Shown here: positions 1 through 7,746 of the stretch, in pieces
Layout of the letters: each line of letters starts with the position of its first letter
Numbering within the stretch: the stretch's first letter is position 1
NCBI GenBank assembly: GCA_964444825.1
Contig: CAYUIS010000104.1
Location: 1 to 18,645, forward strand
Reading direction: 5' to 3'
From: CAYUIS01 sp964444825
GTDB taxonomy: Bacteria > Chloroflexota > Anaerolineae > B4-G1
DNA: 18,645 nucleotides
Position numbers and translations under genes: made by a program
Notes under the pieces: model-generated
Told to the model about the DNA's origin: nothing
The model's database searches: none
What the model saw: only the letters and a program-made list of their open reading frames with translations

Positions 1-73
1 GCCTAGTCGGAGTACACTATATGTGGCCCTTACCATGCGAAATCCCAAAGAGCCGTATTCTGCTTCAGGGACA

Positions 74-102
74 AGTATAGCACCAAAGCAGGCCACAGTC
101 TT
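74..102 (-). promoter_or_regulatory. Possible extended -10 promoter reading off the left edge
   Basis: On the minus strand there is a TATACT hexamer (74-79) directly preceded by TGC, an extended -10 arrangement. The -35 position 17 bases upstream is poor (AAGACT). If real it would drive a gene beyond the left edge, downstream of the racemase gene. The rest of 1-216 shows no convincing coding region on either strand; an open plus-strand frame over 2-178 has no recognisable content. The hexamer matches the -10 of the two better promoters in this window. Confidence 0.3.
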
Positions 103-216
103 GACGTTTGTTGCTCAACCTGCGCACCGGATAGTTCCCGTGTCCAGCAGGTCCTGGCGCTCCTTGTGATCACCACCATCGCCAGGTGGTTCGCGCCTCA
201 ACGTGAACCTCTCTCC

Positions 217-927
217 TCACGTCTGGAACGTACGCTCGCCCAGCGCATACGCCACTGCCACGGTGGCGTGGATTTGCGTGGTATCAAACACCGGCACCTG
301 CACGTCGCCCTCGTCGACCAGCAGACCGATCTCCGTACACCCCAGGACAATGCCCTCAGCCCCTGCCGCGATCAGCCTTTCCATGATGCGGACGTATTGC
401 GCCTTCGAGGATGGTCTCACCTCCCCCACCACCAATTCATCATAGATCACCCGATGGACAGACTCTCTGTCTTCCTCATCCGGGATCAGCACTTCCAGAC
501 CGTATCGCTCGACCAGGCGTCCTCGATAGAAATCCTTCTCCATCGTGAACCGAGTCCCCAGCAATCCGATCCTGCCCAGGCCTTGAGCCTCTATCTCTTC
601 TGCCGTGGCGTCGGCGATGTGCAGGAGTGGGATATCGATGCGCGCCTGTACATCATCCGCCATCAGGTGCATCGTATTGGTGCAGATGAGGACAAAATCC
701 GCGCCGCCGTTCTCGACCTGACGGGCAGCCCTGATCATCAACTCAGTTGCCTCCGCCCACCTACCCGCGCGTTGCAGTTCCTCGATCTCGGCAAAATCAA
801 CCGACACCATCACGCTCTTGGCCGAGTGCGCGCCCCCCAGCCTGTCGCGCGCGGCCTCGTTGATGATACGATAGTACTCAATCGAAGATTCCCAACTCAT
901 ACCACCAATCAGCCCGATCGTCTTCAC
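217..927 (-). CDS. Aspartate/glutamate racemase family protein
   Basis: The 236-residue product belongs to the cofactor-independent Asp/Glu racemase superfamily, close to the YgeA/RacX type of broad-specificity amino acid racemases, which interconvert L- and D-amino acids in the cytoplasm. The N-terminus carries the family's GLIGGMSWESS segment (residues 5-15). The two catalytic cysteines sit where expected: C82 in CTNTMH and C197 in GCTEI. Length is normal for the family (about 230). The GTG start is supported by AAGGAGGAG a few bases upstream. It lies 48 bp downstream of the Vps62-like gene and may be co-transcribed with it. The substrate cannot be told from sequence; D-amino acids for the cell wall or for signalling are both possible. 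Confidence 0.9.
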   Translation of the reverse strand: MKTIGLIGGMSWESSIEYYRIINEAARDRLGGAHSAKSVMVSVDFAEIEELQRAGRWAEATELMIRAARQVENGGADFVLICTNTMHLMADDVQARIDIPLLHIADATAEEIEAQGLGRIGLLGTRFTMEKDFYRGRLVERYGLEVLIPDEEDRESVHRVIYDELVVGEVRPSSKAQYVRIMERLIAAGAEGIVLGCTEIGLLVDEGDVQVPVFDTTQIHATVAVAYALGERTFQT

Positions 928-975
928 AGGTCTCCTCCTTCTCCAGGTTTCGTCATCAAGAGATTCAGACGGCGA

Positions 976-2142
976 TCACTCCTCTGGCACACCTGCCCAG
1001 GCCACCGAGCTAGCGTATTGCGGGCGATGCGGCCCGATGGGTCCGCGGGGCGCGCTGACGCCGGGCAATTCGACTTCGTCAGGCACGTTCAGCCCAAACA
1101 GGCCGCTGACTGGCGTGGTTGCGAGTATCGTCTCTAGCACCGTCTTGGCCTCGACAAGCGACAGCCAGAACCGCGTCCCCCAGGATCCCTTATAGTCGGC
1201 GAGCCAGTCCACTCCATCCAGGTCAATGCGGTGGACCCAGTCGTCCTGGTCGATGGTCACCCCGTCAGCCATGGCATAGTCGATCAGGTTGTACAGTTTC
1301 ATCAGGGCGTGTGTTCCAGCCTGGGGATACATAGCGTGTGAACCGCCCGCTACGAACCCCACTGGGTGACTGCCGATCCGTGCGACATCCTCGTGGTCCC
1401 ACGGCTTGGTCTGGCGCGACTCGTGGTCAGCAAAGGTGACGTAGGCGGGCGGTTCCTGAGGACGGCCTGACCTGTCGAGGCGGAAAAAGAGCATCATGCC
1501 CTCCCAATCCCCCTCGTGGTCGTTCATCCCTGCAAAGCTCCGTCCCCAGTCGTTGTAGCTATAAAAGAACCAGTATTGTAGACACCAGTACCGCCCATCC
1601 TTGACCTGGCGATAGTAGTACGCGTAGGCAGGCGATCCAGAGAAGCTAGCCTGGTACTGCTCGACGGCGTTGGCCTGGGTCTCGCTCGGCAGAATGAGGC
1701 GGGGCAATTCCGGATCACGTCCGCTGTGCAGTAACCCCTCCAGCACGTAGGAAACCAGGTTGTTCCACCAGAACATCTGCGCGCCGGCGGCGGTCTTGGG
1801 GCTGAACCAGCTATACGCCCTGCGGGCCAGACGCCCGCTCAGGGTAGCCTGTTGTGTGGCTGCCCACCGGTAGACCATCTCCAGTGCCCCCTCACCCCAC
1901 CCTGCGATAACGTCCTTGGCGAGCAAGGGCCCGGCTTTCACCGAGCGCAGAAAGGTCTCTGGAGAGCTGCCGTGTCTCTGGAGATCCCTGGGCGTAACCT
2001 GTCCGCGTGGGATGATGGGCATCGTGCTATCCTTGACGTGGAGGCTGCTGTACCCGATCATATCTTCCACGCGCATCGGGAAAAACCGCTCGCCCTTGTT
2101 AAAACGTAGAATAGGTGCGTAGTTGGCGTGTAGCTCAGCCAT
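976..2142 (-). CDS. Vps62-like protein of unknown function
   Basis: This 388-residue protein has hallmarks I associate with the Vps62/DUF946 family: an N-terminal segment YAPILRFNKGERFFP (residues 8-22), an NDHEGDWE block (207-214), GGSHAMYPQAGTH (266-278) and a C-terminal GSWGTRFW (319-326). The family occurs in plants, fungi and scattered bacteria; yeast Vps62 was named for a vacuolar sorting phenotype, but no biochemical role is settled. The conserved H/D/E residues could bind metal, which is inference. No signal peptide or clear membrane segment is visible, although the protein is rich in aromatic residues. I chose the ATG at 2142 because GAGGAGG lies 8 nt upstream; a GTG at 2163 is also in frame but would place that sequence inside the gene. 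The neighbouring racemase gives no functional clue. Confidence 0.75.
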   Translation of the reverse strand: MAELHANYAPILRFNKGERFFPMRVEDMIGYSSLHVKDSTMPIIPRGQVTPRDLQRHGSSPETFLRSVKAGPLLAKDVIAGWGEGALEMVYRWAATQQATLSGRLARRAYSWFSPKTAAGAQMFWWNNLVSYVLEGLLHSGRDPELPRLILPSETQANAVEQYQASFSGSPAYAYYYRQVKDGRYWCLQYWFFYSYNDWGRSFAGMNDHEGDWEGMMLFFRLDRSGRPQEPPAYVTFADHESRQTKPWDHEDVARIGSHPVGFVAGGSHAMYPQAGTHALMKLYNLIDYAMADGVTIDQDDWVHRIDLDGVDWLADYKGSWGTRFWLSLVEAKTVLETILATTPVSGLFGLNVPDEVELPGVSAPRGPIGPHRPQYASSVAWAGVPEE

Positions 2143-2212
2143 AGCGATACCTCCTCTTTCCACCGCCCGCGCGATATATCACACCAGCGTTGCCGCGCCA
2201 GCCTGACGCCGA

Positions 2213-2239
2213 AACGCCCAGGCTCTATACCTGGGCGTT
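2213..2239 (-). terminator. Perfect 10-bp hairpin, possible terminator
   Basis: AACGCCCAGG and CCTGGGCGTT form a perfect 10-bp stem around a 7-nt loop. It sits just after the stop of the coiled-coil gene and before the Vps62-like gene. On the minus strand only three Ts follow before CGGCG, so it is a weak candidate for intrinsic termination. It may instead attenuate read-through or stabilise the upstream mRNA. Confidence 0.5.
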
Positions 2240-2257
2240 CCTCTCTATTCTAGGGCT

Positions 2258-2680
2258 CTAGCTCCCTACATCCCCACCCAGCAAGTCACGGAGGGCAGGG
2301 ATTTCATCGAGGGTGGGCAACGCAACCTCCTCCAGCCTTTCGGCCAGCGCCTGGTACTGCTCGACTTCCTGCTTGATGTCAATCTGATCCTGATTGTTCC
2401 TGCTGAGTTCGGCCAGCAGATCCTCTCGTGCGTCTTCGTTCTCGCGGAACTGGTCTTGAAGGTCTGCCCGCTGCCGCCTCAACTTTTCCATCCGTGTCTG
2501 GCGTTCCGCAACGTGATGGCGCACCTGCTTGAGCATTCGCTGGGCGTCGCCATACATCACCATCTGCGTCAGCCATTCCAGCCCTCTATTCTCAGCACGT
2601 TGACGCATCTCCTCCACTACTTGATCCACGTCAAGCCGCGCCTTTCCCAGGCGCCACTCGATCGGTGGCAGTTCAGTCAT
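2258..2680 (-). CDS. Small coiled-coil protein, unknown
   Basis: I do not recognise this 140-residue protein. Its centre, roughly residues 20-120, is highly charged, rich in Glu, Arg, Gln and Leu, and has heptad-like spacing expected of a long coiled coil. The C-terminus holds a short LPTLDEIPALRDLLGG segment. There is no signal peptide or membrane segment, so it is probably cytoplasmic and oligomeric. The ATG at 2680 has GGAG 8 nt upstream; an in-frame GTG at 2689 has equal support, so the start may be three residues earlier. It is probably the last gene of a unit that begins at the promoter near 3.48 kb, and the hairpin at 2213-2239 follows it. Confidence 0.65.
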   Translation of the reverse strand: MTELPPIEWRLGKARLDVDQVVEEMRQRAENRGLEWLTQMVMYGDAQRMLKQVRHHVAERQTRMEKLRRQRADLQDQFRENEDAREDLLAELSRNNQDQIDIKQEVEQYQALAERLEEVALPTLDEIPALRDLLGGDVGS

Positions 2681-2689
2681 CTTTGCCAC

Positions 2690-2853
2690 TCCATTTCTCC
2701 ACGCCTAGAACCACCGCACCAACGCCAAGAGCAAGTTTGCCCCGATGGCGCGAGCGTCTCTCTGGACGTCACCACCTGCCCCAGGTGACCGAGGCGAGGA
2801 TGTCCTCCCCTGGCCTGTCAACGCCCTGGGCAGCTCTACAGATCCGTCTCTTC
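2690..2853. other. 164-bp gap between coiled-coil and DUF4177-like genes
   Basis: No convincing gene lies here. There is a small perfect hairpin, CACCTG-CCC-CAGGTG (2773-2787), without a T-tract. A perfect TTGACA (minus strand, 2816-2821) has no recognisable -10 at the right distance. Short minus-strand frames in the region read out as partly hydrophobic peptides but have no plausible start. Confidence 0.4.
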
Positions 2854-3093
2854 CTACGACTCCACCGGCCGCTTGAGGATATAGAAATGATCCGGGCCGT
2901 ACTCCTGCGGCCAACTGCCACCCGTAAAGAGCGCCGCCGCCTGAACCCCGACCAACTCCCAGCCTTGTTGGCCCAGCAGGTTCAGCGCCTCCTCGATTGG
3001 GTGTATCTTCCCATCAACCTCGACTTCCCAGGGATCATTCGGTTCGCGCCCTGGCTCCCAGTCCGCATACATAACACGATATTCCCACTTCAT
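2854..3093 (-). CDS. DUF4177-like small protein
   Basis: The 79-residue product starts KWEYRVMYADW and contains LNLLGQQGWELVGV (residues 37-50) and a terminal FYILKRP. This layout (a KWEY strand, a helix ending in L-x-x-x-GWELV, and a final strand) is typical of DUF4177, a family of very small proteins of unknown function. The start is decided by AGGAGG 7 nt upstream of the ATG; the same frame stays open further upstream, but that part overlaps another gene and has no better start. It is probably co-transcribed with the small membrane protein upstream and the coiled-coil gene downstream. Confidence 0.75.
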   Translation of the reverse strand: MKWEYRVMYADWEPGREPNDPWEVEVDGKIHPIEEALNLLGQQGWELVGVQAAALFTGGSWPQEYGPDHFYILKRPVES

Positions 3094-3164
3094 TTGTGCC
3101 TCCTGATCTATGTTTTTTCTTTTCCCGCCGCCTGGTTGTCTCCAGAGAATCAGTCTTCTCCAGC

Positions 3165-3401
3165 CTACTCCCTCTTTCCCTTTCTTCGGACATCCCCCGA
3201 GTTTCGGGAATCCTCCGAGTTCTGAAAACGCGCCAGCATCCGGTACAACCTGAATAGCAGCGGCCCTACGAGCACCGCCGCAACCACCAACACGATTGCC
3301 AGCTCCGACCACCCGATGGCGATCACCGGCCGACACGCCAGCCCAGCCAGCAACAGCACCACGGCCCCCATCAACCGACGCCGATCACCCGTTCTCTTCA
3401 C
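3165..3401 (-). CDS. Small two-helix membrane protein, unknown
   Basis: This 78-residue protein has a basic N-terminus (KRTGDRRR), two hydrophobic stretches (about residues 11-27 and 33-54) and a charged, probably cytoplasmic tail rich in Arg, Lys, Glu and Ser. I do not recognise a family. The start is uncertain: GTG at 3401 has only weak purine-rich sequence (GAAGAG) upstream, and an in-frame GTG at 3452 would add 17 residues and leave a leader of about 8 nt after the promoter at 3467-3495. It is the first gene after that promoter, 70 bp ahead of the DUF4177-like gene. Confidence 0.5.
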   Translation of the reverse strand: MKRTGDRRRLMGAVVLLLAGLACRPVIAIGWSELAIVLVVAAVLVGPLLFRLYRMLARFQNSEDSRNSGDVRRKGKRE

Positions 3402-3466
3402 TGGCTGCTCTTCTCTACCTTCGGGCACCCAGAGTGCCTGCGGCGCGAGCACAGAACTCTATCATT

Positions 3467-3495
3467 AGTATAGCCTCAACCCGTATACAAGTCAA
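3467..3495 (-). promoter_or_regulatory. Sigma70-type promoter, TTGACT-N17-TATACT
   Basis: On the minus strand TTGACT (3490-3495) and TATACT (3467-3472) are exactly 17 nt apart, near consensus for housekeeping sigma. It points toward the small membrane protein, DUF4177-like and coiled-coil genes. The spacer half next to the -10 (GGTTGAGGC) nearly matches that of the promoter at 8845-8873. Confidence 0.75.
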
Positions 3496-3516
3496 AAGCC
3501 CAAACAGCCCCGCCAG

Positions 3517-3630
3517 CTACATCCACGCCCGTCGCCTCATCCGCAGGTACATCCCCGCAGGCAGGAGCCCCATCGCTGCCATTGTCAATCCGAACGCCAC
3601 CCTCCCGGTCCACGTCTCCAGCGGTGTCAC
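3517..3630 (-). CDS. Possible 37-aa membrane micropeptide
   Basis: Between the P-ATPase stop and the promoter at 3467-3495 is a short frame starting GTG and ending TAG. It encodes a hydrophobic helix (VAFGLTMAAMGLLPAGMYL, residues 11-29) followed by a basic tail (RMRRRAWM). This looks like a single-pass, N-out membrane peptide. There is no clear ribosome binding site, so it may be translated weakly, be a decayed gene end, or be chance. If real it would ride on the ATPase transcript, and small membrane peptides are known to modulate calcium pumps in animals and other transporters in bacteria; applying that here is speculation. Confidence 0.3.
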   Translation of the reverse strand: MTPLETWTGRVAFGLTMAAMGLLPAGMYLRMRRRAWM

Positions 3631-3691
3631 AGACTCAAAAGTTCATCCCAAAGAACCCAGACAGGAATAATAGCGGCATACAGGCTATCGA

Positions 3692-6493
3692 TCAGTTACG
3701 CCGCAACACCCACTTTTGGATCTCGATTCCCCACAACACCAACGTGCTCAGTATCAGGCTGATGGCCAGATCGCCGAGTGGCAGGGCCTCCGTCCTAAAG
3801 ATGGTCTGCAGGAAGGGCACGTACACCACTGCCATCTGAAGCACAAAGGTCAGCAGTATCGCACCTAGGAGCGGCTTGTTCGATAGCAGGCCGATGCGAA
3901 ACAGTGAATCCTGTTCCGATCGCACGGCCAACGCGTTTGCCATCTGAGAAAGCGTCAGCGTCGTGAATACCATCGTCTGCCAGGTCGTATGACCCGTGCG
4001 CCAGGCCCAGAGGCCCAGACTCAGCGAGATCATTCCCATCAAGGGTCCCACCCACAGAATATCTCGGCCCAAACCGCGACCGAATATGCTCTCCCGAGGG
4101 CGATACGGCGGTCGGCGCATCGTTCCCCGCTCTGGCGGCTCGATCGCCAGAGCCAGTCCTGGCAAGCCATCCGTCACCAGGTTGACCCACAATACCTGTA
4201 GAGGCAGCAGGGGCAATGGCATCCCCAATAGCGGGGCCAGAAGCATCACCCAAAGCTCGCCCACGTTCGAGGTCAGCGTGTATCTGATAAACTTGCGAAT
4301 GTTGTCATAGATGACCCGGCCCTCCTCCACGGCTGCCACGATCGTGGCAAAGTTGTCGTCCAACAACACCATCTCTGCTGCCTGTTTGGCCACGTCAGTG
4401 CCCGTGATACCCATCGCCACGCCGATATCAGCCCTCTTTAGGGCCGGCGCATCGTTGACCCCATCGCCCGTCATCGCCACGACGTGCCCGCGATCGACGA
4501 GCGCCTGCACGATCTTGAGCTTGTGCTCCGGTGAGACCCGCGCATAGACCGACACGTCCTCGACCACATCGTCCAACTCCTCGACCGTCATTTGGGCCAG
4601 ATCCTGCCCTGTCAACACTGGACCGCCCGTGTAGATATCCAACTCCTCCGCAATGTGGCGCGCTGTCAGAGGATGGTCGCCGGTGATCATCACCACCCGC
4701 ATACCGGCAGTCTTGCAAGTAGCCACAGCATCCTTGACTTCGGGTCGCGGCGGATCGATCATGCCAATCAGCCCCACAAAGATCGCCTTCTGCTCCAGCG
4801 TCTTTTCATCCTCAGCAGCAGGCCGGACCTCCAACGGCCGCACCGCTACCCCTAGCACCCGCATACCATCGTCGGCCAATCGATCGTTGGCCGCTTCCAC
4901 GCGCTCGATCCAATGATCGGTGAGTTGCAGGGGCTGATCATCCACCCATATCCGGTCCGACACCTCTAGCACGCTGTTGATGGCCCCCTTTGTGAACGCC
5001 AGATACGGGGAAACATCCTCCCCCGGAAGCCCTCCAGCCAGTCGGCACAGGTGCTCCGCCGTAGCCTGGGCCTCCGCCCCAAACTCGTGGACCGTCGTCA
5101 TACGTTTCCGCTCTGACGTGAACGGCGCCTCCGCCACCCGCGGCATACTGCGTTCCAGTTCTGGCTTTAGCAATCCGAACTCGGCTGCGGCCGTCACCAA
5201 CGCTCCTTCCGTTGGATCGCCGACGACTCGATTGCGCTCCCCCTCCTCCTCTCGCACTTCCAGGACCGCGTCGTTGCACAACGTCGCCCCTACCAGCAGG
5301 GTCTCCAATACGGGGTCCGGTCGCTCCCAGGTCGCCCTCTCCGCAGCCACGATCGGGCTACCTTCCTCCGTCTGGGCATCCTCGTGCAGCGTCCATACCA
5401 GTCGATCATCCCGCTGCTCTTGAACCAGGTTGAGCGTGTGTCCGGCGATATCCAGCACCGTGACCGTCATACGGTTCTGCGTCAGCGTTCCTGTCTTGTC
5501 CGAGCAGATGACGGTGACCGAGCCCAGTGTCTCTACCGCCGGCAGCTCCCGGATGAGCGCCTGCCGTTTCAGCATCCGCTGGGCACCCAGGGCCAAGGTG
5601 ATTGTCACCACCGCCGGCAGCCCTTCGGGCACAGCCGCCACCGCCATGCTGATGCCCGTCAGGAACATCAGCCGCACGTCCTCACCCCGCAGCAGCCCCA
5701 GGACAAACACGACGGCCACGATGGCTAAGGCCGCAACTGCCAGCCCCTTCCCAAGCTGCCCCAGGCGGCGCTGGAGCGGTGTTGGCTCCTCCTCCACTGT
5801 CTGGATCATCTCCGCGATGTGCCCTAGCTCAGTGTTCATTCCCGTCTCGGTGACCACGACCACACCCCGGCCGTAGGTGACCACAGTCCCCAGGTAGACC
5901 ACGTTGCGCCTGTCTCCCAGAGGCAGGTTCTCGGCTTCATACGCACCAGGTCGTTTGTTCACTGGCTCCGACTCGCCGGTCAGGGTCGCCTCTTGAACTC
6001 GTAGATTGGCGCTCTCCAGCAATCGTCCATCCGCAGGCACCATTCCCCCCGCTTCCAGCATCACGACGTCCCCTGGCACCAGCTCTCGGGCTGACATTTC
6101 CCGCAAGTGGCCACCCCGGCGCACCTTGACCACCGGCACGGCCAGCTTCTTCAGCGCCGCGATCGCCTGCTCCGCCTGATACTCCTGGACAAACCCCAGG
6201 ATAGCATTGAGGACGACGATAGCCAGGATGACCACGGTGTCCTTCACATCGCCCAGCAAGGCCGAAATGACACCAGCCGCGATCAGGATCAACACCATGA
6301 CTTCGGTCAGTTGCCGCCACAGGATCAGCCAGGGGCTCTTGGCGCCCCACTCAACCAGCTCGTTCAACCCGTATTCCGTCAGCCGGCGTTCTGCCTCGGC
6401 TTGGTCCAGGCCGCTCTCAGCGTCCGTGCCCAGACGCTCTAAGACATCGGCCGCTTCCATCCGATACCATTCACCCTTCATAGTTACATCCAA
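3692..6493 (-). CDS. Type IIA P-type ATPase, calcium-transporting type
   Basis: This 933-residue protein is a complete P-type cation pump of the SERCA/PMR1 class, exporting cations at the expense of ATP. It has an N-terminal cation-ATPase domain, actuator motif TGES (172-175), phosphorylation site DKTGTLT with D332, nucleotide-binding KGA (502-504), TGDH (604-607) and the TGDGVNDAP hinge (675-683). Transport residues match SERCA: PEGLP in M4 (E290), N743 and E746 in M5, and N771, T774, D775 in M6. The residue corresponding to SERCA E908 in M8 appears to be Q850, so one of the two calcium sites may be altered, as in single-site pumps. Ten membrane helices are expected. The ATG at 6493 overlaps the end of the acyltransferase gene by 10 bp and has GAGG just upstream, suggesting translational coupling; an ATG at 6481 is an alternative. 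Confidence 0.93.
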   Translation of the reverse strand: MDVTMKGEWYRMEAADVLERLGTDAESGLDQAEAERRLTEYGLNELVEWGAKSPWLILWRQLTEVMVLILIAAGVISALLGDVKDTVVILAIVVLNAILGFVQEYQAEQAIAALKKLAVPVVKVRRGGHLREMSARELVPGDVVMLEAGGMVPADGRLLESANLRVQEATLTGESEPVNKRPGAYEAENLPLGDRRNVVYLGTVVTYGRGVVVVTETGMNTELGHIAEMIQTVEEEPTPLQRRLGQLGKGLAVAALAIVAVVFVLGLLRGEDVRLMFLTGISMAVAAVPEGLPAVVTITLALGAQRMLKRQALIRELPAVETLGSVTVICSDKTGTLTQNRMTVTVLDIAGHTLNLVQEQRDDRLVWTLHEDAQTEEGSPIVAAERATWERPDPVLETLLVGATLCNDAVLEVREEEGERNRVVGDPTEGALVTAAAEFGLLKPELERSMPRVAEAPFTSERKRMTTVHEFGAEAQATAEHLCRLAGGLPGEDVSPYLAFTKGAINSVLEVSDRIWVDDQPLQLTDHWIERVEAANDRLADDGMRVLGVAVRPLEVRPAAEDEKTLEQKAIFVGLIGMIDPPRPEVKDAVATCKTAGMRVVMITGDHPLTARHIAEELDIYTGGPVLTGQDLAQMTVEELDDVVEDVSVYARVSPEHKLKIVQALVDRGHVVAMTGDGVNDAPALKRADIGVAMGITGTDVAKQAAEMVLLDDNFATIVAAVEEGRVIYDNIRKFIRYTLTSNVGELWVMLLAPLLGMPLPLLPLQVLWVNLVTDGLPGLALAIEPPERGTMRRPPYRPRESIFGRGLGRDILWVGPLMGMISLSLGLWAWRTGHTTWQTMVFTTLTLSQMANALAVRSEQDSLFRIGLLSNKPLLGAILLTFVLQMAVVYVPFLQTIFRTEALPLGDLAISLILSTLVLWGIEIQKWVLRRN

Positions 6494-7620
6494 TCCTCAA
6501 AAGTGCCCTGCTTTGTCTGTACGATTTCCTTATCCTGATCAAGTGAGAAGTAACGCCGGACTGGCGTGATCCGCAACGAGTGACCTGCGTCGGCGGCCCA
6601 CTCAGACAGCGCCAGCAACTCTTCGACTCCAAGCTGCATCGCCTCCGCTTCCCGCGCGCCAAAGCGGTACGATAGCAAGTACGGATTCTCCTCCCGCAGA
6701 TAGTGAACGATAGACGCTGCTCCATCCACGATCGTTCTCGCCTCATACACACGGTCTAGGCTCTGCAGCGCCTCAATCGGCATCTGATAGTTCTTCCGAA
6801 AGATCTTTAGTATCCCTGGGCGGTGGAGAAGCTTGGCCAATGCTGCGCTATGAGCGATCTCAAGGCTACCAGGAACACGCTGCGGTTCTCCTTCCGCATC
6901 CTGCACAACCACCTCCAGATCGAAGCGCTCGTTCTCGATCCTCGGTCCGTGCTCCACTTTGCCACCTTCGGGGATCAAAGCATTTATCCCATTCATCACC
7001 TGGACCGCGTACTCCTGCAAGTAGATCTTGCGGGCCTTGCCTTCCACGGCGCGCGCACATGGGATCGGCTTTCCCACGTTCATCTTTAGCGCTGGTCGCT
7101 CCAACCTCAGCGCTGCCCCCAGTGCACCCAGAGTCCCGCTAAATCCAATCGGCAGTACTGGCGCACCAGCGCGATAGCTCAGCCAGGCTACGCCCGTTTG
7201 AGGACGCATGGCCCCTGGGTCCCAGAATCCACCCTCCGGAAAGATGCCGAGCCAACCATCCTGTCTCAGCACATCTACCGCCTGCTGCAGGGGCGCTCGC
7301 TCCATCCGTCCACGCCAGAACGGGATGCAGCCATACAACCATTGCGAGAAGGCCGATATCCTCTCTGGGCGGATATCTACCTGCCCGACCACCTCGAGGG
7401 GGCGAGGCGAGTACATTACCATAAGGACCGCCTCCATCACAGCTACGTGGTTCCCGACGACAATGATCGGCCCCTTCGCGGGAAAGTTCTCCCGGCCGGT
7501 GATCTCAACCTTCCAGGCCAGGGGAAGCACCAGCCGGCCCAGCAGACGTACCACGCCCCGTACGATCCTTCTACGCGGGTAAGCGATTGTGTACTCCCTT
7601 TCGCCGTCCCGTGAACTCAT
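6484..7620 (-). CDS. PlsC-type acyltransferase with long C-terminal extension
   Basis: The first 215 or so of 378 residues form an acylglycerophosphate-acyltransferase-like domain: NHVAVME (57-63), GCIPFWRG (97-104), FPEG (127-130) and the VLPIGF strand (155-160). Such enzymes acylate lysophosphatidate or related lipids at the membrane. The usual catalytic HX4D is HX4E here (H58, E63), a conservative change that may still work. Residues about 220-378 form an extension I do not recognise, mostly helical and charged; typical PlsC proteins end near 240. The ATG at 7620 is chosen because AGAAGGA lies 7 nt upstream; a TTG seven codons earlier also fits the frame. The gene overlaps the calcium-type ATPase downstream and follows the DRG-like GTPase, so the three probably form one unit. 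Confidence 0.85.
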   Translation of the reverse strand: MSSRDGEREYTIAYPRRRIVRGVVRLLGRLVLPLAWKVEITGRENFPAKGPIIVVGNHVAVMEAVLMVMYSPRPLEVVGQVDIRPERISAFSQWLYGCIPFWRGRMERAPLQQAVDVLRQDGWLGIFPEGGFWDPGAMRPQTGVAWLSYRAGAPVLPIGFSGTLGALGAALRLERPALKMNVGKPIPCARAVEGKARKIYLQEYAVQVMNGINALIPEGGKVEHGPRIENERFDLEVVVQDAEGEPQRVPGSLEIAHSAALAKLLHRPGILKIFRKNYQMPIEALQSLDRVYEARTIVDGAASIVHYLREENPYLLSYRFGAREAEAMQLGVEELLALSEWAADAGHSLRITPVRRYFSLDQDKEIVQTKQGTFEDWM

Positions 7621-7681
7621 AGCAAAATCCTTCTCCGGCAATCGCCCACCCAGGTCTGTAAAGGATGCAGACGGTACAACC

Positions 7682-7713
7682 TCCAGCGCCGCCTCGTCGA
7701 TGGCGGCGCTGGA
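7682..7713 (-). terminator. 12-bp perfect hairpin between GTPase and acyltransferase genes
   Basis: TCCAGCGCCGCC and GGCGGCGCTGGA pair over 12 bp around an 8-nt loop, between the GTPase stop and the acyltransferase start. No T-tract follows on the minus strand, so full termination is doubtful. It could be a partial terminator or an mRNA-stabilising or processing element that lowers expression of the downstream genes. Confidence 0.45.
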
Positions 7714-7746
7714 CAGCAGCGGCGCACGAAACCGGGCAGTGTTGCC

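Noticed and set aside
166..1137. Long plus-strand open frame of 323 codons
   Set aside because: It lies opposite the racemase gene, whose catalytic motifs are complete. Its product is rich in His, Arg and Pro, typical of a GC-rich antisense shadow.
2816..2821. Perfect TTGACA on the minus strand as a promoter for the coiled-coil gene
   Set aside because: No -10-like hexamer is found 16-18 nt downstream; the region there is GC-rich.
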